From an uncultured Paracoccaceae bacterium (GTDB taxonomy: Bacteria; Pseudomonadota; Alphaproteobacteria; Rhodobacterales; Rhodobacteraceae), in contig CATOSU010000003.1 in the NCBI GenBank assembly GCA_951812615.1, positions 124,001 through 188,000 on the forward strand: a stretch of DNA of 64,000 bases. Reading direction: 5' to 3'. Positions 59,019 to 64,000 of this stretch are shown piece after piece (the stretch's first letter is position 1; every line of letters starts with the position of its first letter). The position numbers were made by a program, and so were the translations under genes. The notes under the pieces are model-generated. The model was not told the DNA's origin and did not search any database. It worked only from the letters and a program-made list of their open reading frames with translations.

Positions 59019-61943
59019 TCAGGCCATGGCCCCCGACAACGCCGTTTCACACCGGCCGCACACACCCGGGTGGCCGTGTTGCCCGACATCCGGCAGGATT
59101 TTCCAGCACCGCTGGCATTTTTCGCCCTCGGCTTTTTCGAACACCACGCCGACGCCTTCGACCTCGGGCAGACGGAAGGCCTCGGCCGGGGACGGGTCAC
59201 CGGTCAGCTGCAGGCCGGATGTGATGCACATGTCGTCCATGTCGATCTGTTGAAGCAGCGCCCGTGTGTCGGCATCCTCGACATGCACGATAGGTGAAGC
59301 TTCGAGGCTGGACCCGATGACTTTCTCGGTTCGCTGCACTTCCAGCGCGGCGGTCACAACCCGGCGCACCCGGCGGATCCGCGCGACATTTGCCATCAGC
59401 GTTTCGTCCAGCCAGTCCGCCGGGGTTTCGGGAATATCCTCCAGATGCACCGAGCTTGTGTCACCCGGGTACCGCTCGAGCCAGACCTCTTCCATGGTGA
59501 AGACGAGGATCGGAGCCAGCCACGTGGTCAGGCGGTGGAACAGGATGTCGAGAACCGTGCGCGCACTGCGCCGCCGCAGCGTGTCGCCGTCGCAATAGAG
59601 CGCGTCCTTGCGGATGTCGAAGTAGAAGGAAGACAGGTCCACCGTCGCGAAATTGAACACCGCGCTGAACACGCCCTGAAAATCGAAGCCGCGATATCCG
59701 TCATGCACGGCCTTGTCCAGTTCGGCCACCCGGCTCAGCACCCAGCGTTCCAGCGGCGGCATGTCAGCCGGGTCCACCCGGTCGGCTTCAGAGAAATCGT
59801 TGAGCGATCCCAGCATGAAGCGCATGGTATTGCGCAGCCGGCGATAGCTGTCGGCCACGCCTTTGAGGATCTCCGGTCCGATCCGCTGATCGGCCGTGTA
59901 ATCGGTCTGCGCCACCCACAGCCGCAGGATGTCGGCGCCGTACTGCCTCACGACCTCGTCGGGGACCACCGTGTTGCCGAGCGATTTGGACATCTTGTTG
60001 CCCTTCTCGTCCAGCGTGAACCCATGCGTGACCACGTTGCGATAGGGCGCGCGGCCGTTTGTGCCACAGGATTGCAGCAGCGAGGAATGGAACCACCCCC
60101 GGTGCTGGTCGGTGCCCTCCATGTAGACATCGGCGATGCCGTCCTCGGTCCCGTCCGCGCGGTCGCGCAGCACGAAAGCATGGGTCGAGCCGCTGTCGAA
60201 CCAGACATCGAGGATGTCGAAAACCTGATCACAAGCGTCAGCGTCGTAGTCAGAGCCGAGGAACCGCGCCTTGGCGCCATCGGCATACCAGGCATCGGCG
60301 CCCTCGGTTTCGAACGCCTCGGCAATCCGTGCATTCACCGCCGGGTCGCGCAGCAGGAAATCGTCATCGGTCGGCAGCGCGTCTTTCTTCGTGAAACAGG
60401 TCAGCGGCACGCCCCAGGCGCGCTGGCGGCTCAGCACCCAGTCGGGGCGCGCTTCCATCATCGCATGCAGCCGGTTGCGCCCGGATCGCGGCGTCCAGTT
60501 CACGTTGTCGATCTCGGTCATCGCCCGTTCACGGATCGTCGCGCCATGGGTGTCCATGCCGTCGCCGACCGTTCGGTCGATGGCGGCAAACCATTGCGGC
60601 GTATTGCGGAAGATGACCGGTGCCTTGGACCGCCAGGAATGCGGGTAGGAATGCTTGAGCCGGCCGCGGGCCAGCATCGCGCCGACCTCGACCAGCTTGT
60701 CGATGACCGCCTTGTTGGCGTCGCCTTCCTTGCCATTGGGCTTCAGGATCAGCTTGCCGCCGAAGAACGGCAGCTTCCCGCGGAAGGACCCGTCCTCGAG
60801 CACGTTGTGGGTCATCTCCAGCCCGTGCCGGACCCCGAGAATGAAGTCGTCAGAACCGTGGCTGGGTGCGGTGTGGACAAAGCCGGTCCCGGCGTCGTCG
60901 GTGACATGGGCGCCGGGCAGCAGGGGCACGTTGTAGTCCCATTCGTCCCCGGCGCCGTCGACACCGGCGAAGGGATGCGCGCAAACCAGAAGGTCCAGCT
61001 CGCTCGCCTTCACGTCGCGCAGCCGCCGGTACATGTCCGGTTCCAGCCGCGCCTTGCCCAGCACGTCCGCCGCCAGATTGTCCGCCAGCAGATACCTGTG
61101 GCCGATCCGGGCCCAGCATTCCTCGGGCCGTCCGGTGACCTCATAAAGCCCGTAAGACAGGTCGGGATTGAACGCGATCGCCCGGTTCGACGGGATCGTC
61201 CAGGGCGTCGTGGTCCAGATCACCACGTGATTGCCCAGCAGATCCGAACGCGCGCCGCTTTCGGTCACCGCCCGGATGATCGGGAACCGGACCCAGATCG
61301 CGTCCGACTGCTTGTCGTGGTATTCGACCTCCGCCTCGGCCAGCGCGGTCTTTTCGACCGGCGACCACATCACCGGTTTGGACCCCTGGTAAAGCGTGCC
61401 GTTCATCAGGAATTTCATGAATTCCTCGGCGATCACCCGCTCGGCATGGTAGGCCATGGTCAGGTACGGCCGGTCCCAGCTGCCGGTCACGCCCAGCCGC
61501 TTGAACTCCTCGCGCTGGATTTCGACCCAGCCCTCGGCGAACCTGCGGCATTCCTGGCGGAAATCGATGACCGGAACTTCGTCCTTGTCGCGGCCCTTCT
61601 GCCGGTACTGTTCCTCGATCTTCCATTCGATCGGCAAGCCGTGACAATCCCAGCCGGGGATGTAGCGGCTGTCATGGCCCATCATCTGATGACTGCGGAC
61701 GATGATGTCCTTGATGGTCTTGTTCAGCGCGTGCCCGATATGCAGGTGGCCGTTGGCATAGGGCGGGCCGTCATGCAGGGTAAAGGGCGTCCGGCCTTCC
61801 TTCTCGCGCAGGCGGTCGTAAACGCCGATCTCTTCCCAGCGTTCCAGCCAGCCGGGTTCGCGCCGGGGCAGGCCGGCGCGCATCGGGAAGTCGGTTTTCG
61901 GCAGGTTCAGGGTGTCTTTGTAGTCAGGCGTGTCGGCGCACAT
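59019..61943 (-). CDS. ileS: Isoleucyl-tRNA synthetase
   Basis: Class I aminoacyl-tRNA synthetase, 974 aa. HIGH motif in NGHLHIGHALNK near residue 70; CP1 editing domain (about 190-400); KMSKS motif in GNKMSKSLGNTVV near residue 660; anticodon-binding domain; C-terminal zinc-binding tail with CQRCWKILPDVGQHGHPGVC. The ATG at 61943 starts MCADTPDYKDTLNLPKTDF. The hairpins at 58948-59011 lie downstream. Confidence 0.98.
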   Translation of the reverse strand: MCADTPDYKDTLNLPKTDFPMRAGLPRREPGWLERWEEIGVYDRLREKEGRTPFTLHDGPPYANGHLHIGHALNKTIKDIIVRSHQMMGHDSRYIPGWDCHGLPIEWKIEEQYRQKGRDKDEVPVIDFRQECRRFAEGWVEIQREEFKRLGVTGSWDRPYLTMAYHAERVIAEEFMKFLMNGTLYQGSKPVMWSPVEKTALAEAEVEYHDKQSDAIWVRFPIIRAVTESGARSDLLGNHVVIWTTTPWTIPSNRAIAFNPDLSYGLYEVTGRPEECWARIGHRYLLADNLAADVLGKARLEPDMYRRLRDVKASELDLLVCAHPFAGVDGAGDEWDYNVPLLPGAHVTDDAGTGFVHTAPSHGSDDFILGVRHGLEMTHNVLEDGSFRGKLPFFGGKLILKPNGKEGDANKAVIDKLVEVGAMLARGRLKHSYPHSWRSKAPVIFRNTPQWFAAIDRTVGDGMDTHGATIRERAMTEIDNVNWTPRSGRNRLHAMMEARPDWVLSRQRAWGVPLTCFTKKDALPTDDDFLLRDPAVNARIAEAFETEGADAWYADGAKARFLGSDYDADACDQVFDILDVWFDSGSTHAFVLRDRADGTEDGIADVYMEGTDQHRGWFHSSLLQSCGTNGRAPYRNVVTHGFTLDEKGNKMSKSLGNTVVPDEVVRQYGADILRLWVAQTDYTADQRIGPEILKGVADSYRRLRNTMRFMLGSLNDFSEADRVDPADMPPLERWVLSRVAELDKAVHDGYRGFDFQGVFSAVFNFATVDLSSFYFDIRKDALYCDGDTLRRRSARTVLDILFHRLTTWLAPILVFTMEEVWLERYPGDTSSVHLEDIPETPADWLDETLMANVARIRRVRRVVTAALEVQRTEKVIGSSLEASPIVHVEDADTRALLQQIDMDDMCITSGLQLTGDPSPAEAFRLPEVEGVGVVFEKAEGEKCQRCWKILPDVGQHGHPGVCGRCETALSGAMA

Positions 61944-62301
61944 TTCGGGCGTCCTTGATCGGGAATATCGTGGTCAGCGGTCGGTGCGGTACTCGGACAC
62001 CTTTGCCCGGCGGCTCAGCAGCGGAGCGCCGGGGATGTAATTCGAATGGGAACGAGACGTATCCTGCTCATGGCGGGCCTTATAGGCAGGGCGCCCGGCA
62101 AGGTCCAGTGTCGCGCCGGTGGGGGTTTCACACCCCCACACCCCCGTGGCGTACTTGAACAAAGATGAAGCAGGGTCCCCGGTCTTCATCTTTGCGGAAA
62201 TACTCGCGCCGCAGGCGTGTTCGGCCGTCAGGCCGAACCTGAGGAGCCGGCCCGGAGGGCCGGTGACAAGGCACAAAGTGTGCGCGGAACGCGCACTCCG
62301 C
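61944..62301. other. 358-base spacer between ileS and the VIT gene, hairpin-rich
   Basis: Contains GTGGGGGT-TTCAC-ACCCCCAC (62119-62139), the inverted repeat pair at 62151-62206, and stems at about 62220-62237 (TTCGGCC-GTCA-GGCCGAA), 62252-62272 (CCGGCCC-GGA-GGGCCGG) and 62275-62300 (GTGCGCG-type). A short frame on the minus strand (about 61977-62086) begins HEQDTSRSHSNYIPGAPLLS, but lacks a convincing start. No larger gene was seen. Confidence 0.6.
62151..62206. repeat. Inverted pair of the Rhodobacteraceae intergenic repeat
   Basis: Left copy GTACTTGAACAAAGATGAAG (62151-62170); right copy, read in reverse, GAGTATTTCCGCAAAGATG then AAG (62206-62184). The inner arms CAAAGATGAAG and CTTCATCTTTG are perfect over 11 bp, with a 13-base loop (62171-62183), so the pair folds into one strong hairpin. 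Confidence 0.75.
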
Positions 62302-63012
62302 TCAGGCGTGGAACAGGCTGCCGACGCCAAAGGCGATCGCAGCCGCGGCCCCGCCAATAGCCAGCGTCTCCAGCCCCGACCGCCACCACGGCGCCAGCGA
62401 CCAGCGGCTTTTCATTGCGCCGATCCCGAAAAACACGCACATCGTCAGCGCCGCGGATATGCGGAACGCGCCGTCCAGTCCCAACAGGAACGGCATCAGC
62501 GGCACCAGCCCGGCGCTGAGAAAGGCCAGGAAGGTGGCAATTGCGGCGCGCATCGGTTCGGGATCAGCCCCGCCCAGCCCGTATTCGCCCTCGACCATCA
62601 TGTCGATCCAGCGGGTCCGGTCAGCGGTCACCGCGTCCGTGGCCTGATCCAGCAGCTCACCTTCCAGCCCCTTGCCGGCAAGGATCTCCCGCACTTCCAG
62701 CCATTCGCCGTGCGGATATTTCTCGATATGGCGGGCTTCGATGGCCCTGACCCGGGCCAGGTTGTCCGTTTCTGACTTGGTGGCAGAGTAGTTTCCCGCC
62801 GCCATCGAAAACCCGTCCGCCAGCACGTTGGCGACCCCCAGCGCAATGATGACGAACGGCGACAGTCCCGCGCCGGCGACGCCGGAGACGATGGCAAAGG
62901 TCGTCACCGACCCGTCGATGCCGCCATAGACGACGTCACGCAGAACACCTCTCGACTTTGGCTCGCTGATCCGGGCGGCAATGTCGGCCGGATCGTGGGA
63001 ATGCTGGCTCAT
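62302..63012 (-). CDS. VIT1/CCC1-family metal transporter
   Basis: Integral membrane protein (236 aa) of the vacuolar iron transporter family, which moves Fe2+ or Mn2+. Five hydrophobic segments. The family N-terminus (RDVVYGGIDGSVTTFAIVSG) and the metal-binding cytoplasmic loop with many acidic and His residues (VRAIEARHIEKYPHGEWLEV) are visible. The C-terminal half is the usual LAFLSAGLVPLMPFL membrane core. No ferritin or rubrerythrin domain is fused. Confidence 0.88.
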   Translation of the reverse strand: MSQHSHDPADIAARISEPKSRGVLRDVVYGGIDGSVTTFAIVSGVAGAGLSPFVIIALGVANVLADGFSMAAGNYSATKSETDNLARVRAIEARHIEKYPHGEWLEVREILAGKGLEGELLDQATDAVTADRTRWIDMMVEGEYGLGGADPEPMRAAIATFLAFLSAGLVPLMPFLLGLDGAFRISAALTMCVFFGIGAMKSRWSLAPWWRSGLETLAIGGAAAAIAFGVGSLFHA

Positions 63013-63068
63013 GGGGCAAGTATGGCGGGAAGCCGCGCCCGGCTCCTTGTTTCAGATCAAACCCGCTT

Positions 63069-63281
63069 TCACCCCATCAGCTGGTAACTGACCGGGACAA
63101 ACCGGAACCCGTCGCCGCGGGCTTCGACAAAGCCGGCGGCCGGGAACGGCATGTGATATCCGATCATCGGCACCCGGTCCGCGGCCAGCATGCCGAGCAC
63201 GGCCCGGCGCGATGCGGAGGCCGCGTCCTTGTCCACGTCGAAGCTGAACGGCCAGTCCGGATGGGCAAAGGACAGAGATAT
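63069..63281 (-). pseudogene. C-terminal fragment of an MBL-fold metallo-hydrolase, cut by an insertion element
   Basis: About 70 residues to the stop. LSFAHPDWPFSFD then RRAVLGMLAADRVPMIGYHM, PFPAAGFVEARGDGFRFVPV and SYQLMG match the end of the MBL-fold hydrolases common in this family. The N-terminal metal-binding part (H-x-H-x-D-H) is missing: homology stops near 63281, where the insertion element's leader begins. The intact gene would run rightward of the window on the minus strand, beyond the element. Confidence 0.8.
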
Positions 63282-63312
63282 GGTTGAAAGTTGGTGATGG
63301 CCCCTGAGGGGC

Positions 63313-63367
63313 GGCATATCAAGGCGGTGCTGAAGCGCCGTCAATTCTCAAGAGAAAGGGATATGCC
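63313..63367 (+). promoter_or_regulatory. Leader hairpin that covers the transposase ribosome-binding site
   Basis: GGCATATC (63313-63320) and GATATGCC (63360-63367) are perfect 8-bp arms. The second lies between the AAAGGGA Shine-Dalgarno sequence and the ATG at 63370. Transcripts that read in from the flank would hide the start; those starting inside the stem would not. Confidence 0.5.
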
Positions 63368-63369
63368 AC

Positions 63370-64000
63370 ATGTCGAAATCTACCGGTGTTCCATTCGAGC
63401 TATCATCGGAATTTTCACCTGATCCGCTGACTGAGGTCATTCAGTTCGGGGCACGCGAGCTGTTGCGAACGGCTGTGCAGGCTGAGGTTGCCGGTTTCAT
63501 GGCGGTCCCCGCGCAGCTTGCTGGACAAGGAAGGTCGCCAGCGTCTGGTGCGCCACGGGTTCCTGCCAGCGCGCGCGGTGATGACCGGGGTCGGCACGGT
63601 GCCCGTTCAGGTGCCCCGGGTCCGCGACCGGGGTGCGAACATCGATGGCAGCAAGATCAGGTTCCGTTCATCCTTGGTGCCGCCGTATCTACGCAAAGCG
63701 AAGTCCGTCGAGGAGCTGCTGCCCTGGCTTTACCTGAAGGGCATTTCAACGGGGGACTTCAGCGAGGCGCTGGCCGCCCTTTTGGGGCCGGATGCAGAGG
63801 GGCTGTCAGCCTCCACGATCACGCGACTGAAGGCGACCTGGTGGGACGAGTATGAAGCCTGGCGCAAGCGTGACCTGTCGGGCAAGCGCTATGTCTACAT
63901 CTGGGCGGACGGGGTCTGCTTCACGCCCCGTTTGGACGGGGATCGTCAATGTATGTTGGTGATTATCGGCGCTGACGAGTACGGAGAAAAGGACGTTTTG
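63370..64000 (+). pseudogene. IS256-family transposase, frameshifted, 3' end outside window
   Basis: Mutator-type DDE transposase. The first frame (ATG 63370) gives AELLRTAVQAEVAGFMA-like sequence; after about 63508 the homologous frame is shifted by +1: LLDKEGRQRLVRHGFLPARA, GTVPVQVPRVRDRGANIDG, ELLPWLYLKGISTGDFSEAL, YVYIWADGVC. The likely extra base is in the CCCC at 63507-63510. The shifted frame then stays open to base 64000. The catalytic Asp in YIWADGV is present; later acidic residues are outside the window. The shift could be decay or a sequence error. Confidence 0.8.

Larger units (their letters stand above)
63282..64000 (+). mobile_element. IS256-family insertion sequence (left part; continues past window)
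   Basis: The left boundary is placed near 63282, where similarity to the MBL gene stops. A 90-base leader is followed by a transposase gene (from 63370) that runs to the window edge. The right end, terminal repeats and target duplication are not visible, so the exact ends are inferred. Confidence 0.75.

Noticed and set aside
59445-61958. 837-codon plus-strand frame over ileS
   Set aside because: Antisense shadow of ileS; no ribosome-binding site or domain.
61974-62357. 127-codon minus-strand frame between the VIT gene and ileS
   Set aside because: It runs through repeats and hairpins; only the last 36 codons look even faintly protein-like and they lack a start.
63069-63344. A small intact 91-codon gene at the right edge
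   Set aside because: Its first 20 codons lie in the insertion element; the rest is the end of an MBL-fold hydrolase, so it is a fragment.

Overview
The window looks like chromosomal DNA of a marine-type Rhodobacteraceae (Roseobacter-group) alphaproteobacterium. The evidence is uniformly high GC, gene content (phosphatidylcholine synthase Pcs, a DUF1127 protein, MOSC, DUF484-XerC, xylAB without a transporter, a complete ybgC-tolQRAB-pal-cpoB cluster) and the intergenic repeat related to GAGTATTTGGACAAAGATG that is familiar from this family. No tRNA, rRNA, CRISPR array or prophage was seen. Most of the window is core chromosome; the only clear mobile DNA is an IS256-type element at the right edge.

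Layout. 1-9.7 kb: a giant PKD-repeat surface protein (cut by the left edge), a membrane class III adenylate cyclase preceded by a near-consensus CRP-type palindrome, a DUF3307 membrane protein, and a broken ABC-like/cyclic-nucleotide-binding fusion gene. 9.8-13.6 kb: xylB-xylA and a hydroxyacid dehydrogenase. 13.6-19.3 kb: the rod-shape operon mreB-mreC-mreD-mrdA-rodA. 19.4-24.4 kb: a periplasmic binding protein, a TetR regulator divergent from an SDR with a palindrome between them, leuA with a translated leucine attenuator, and a membrane LytTR protein. 24.5-28.6 kb: folD, a small secreted protein and fhs (one-carbon metabolism), then a membrane cNMP-binding protein. 28.6-38 kb: MOSC, ftsH, tilS and the Tol-Pal cluster, all leftward. 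38-42.6 kb: an unknown protein, a GFA protein, ruvCAB and a DUF1127 gene with an RpoH-like promoter. 42.6-48.6 kb: prmA, a MATE pump, a frameshifted MFS gene, a YeeE/YedE protein with an FNR-like site, and a multipass protein. 48.6-58.9 kb: priA, DUF484-xerC, a heme-c protein, oxyR/katG, pcs, a Gre-like factor, ogt and a small lipoprotein. 59-64 kb: ileS, a hairpin- and repeat-rich spacer, a VIT transporter, and a metallo-hydrolase gene cut by the insertion element.

How it fits together. Several units are textbook operons with 1-8 bp start/stop overlaps (xylBA, mre/mrd, tolAB, ruvCA, DUF484-xerC, prmA-MATE, ftsH-MOSC). Cyclic-nucleotide signalling recurs: a cyclase, two cNMP-binding membrane proteins and a CRP-type site. 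The best regulatory finds are a leader peptide with six Leu codons in its last ten, overlapping mutually exclusive hairpins before leuA; a 22-bp palindrome between tetR and the SDR gene; an OxyR-like core between oxyR and katG; and an alphaproteobacterial RpoH-type promoter before the DUF1127 gene. Three genes carry disruptions (amber codon in the ABC-like gene, 1-nt frameshifts in the MFS gene and the transposase), which may be real decay or sequence errors.
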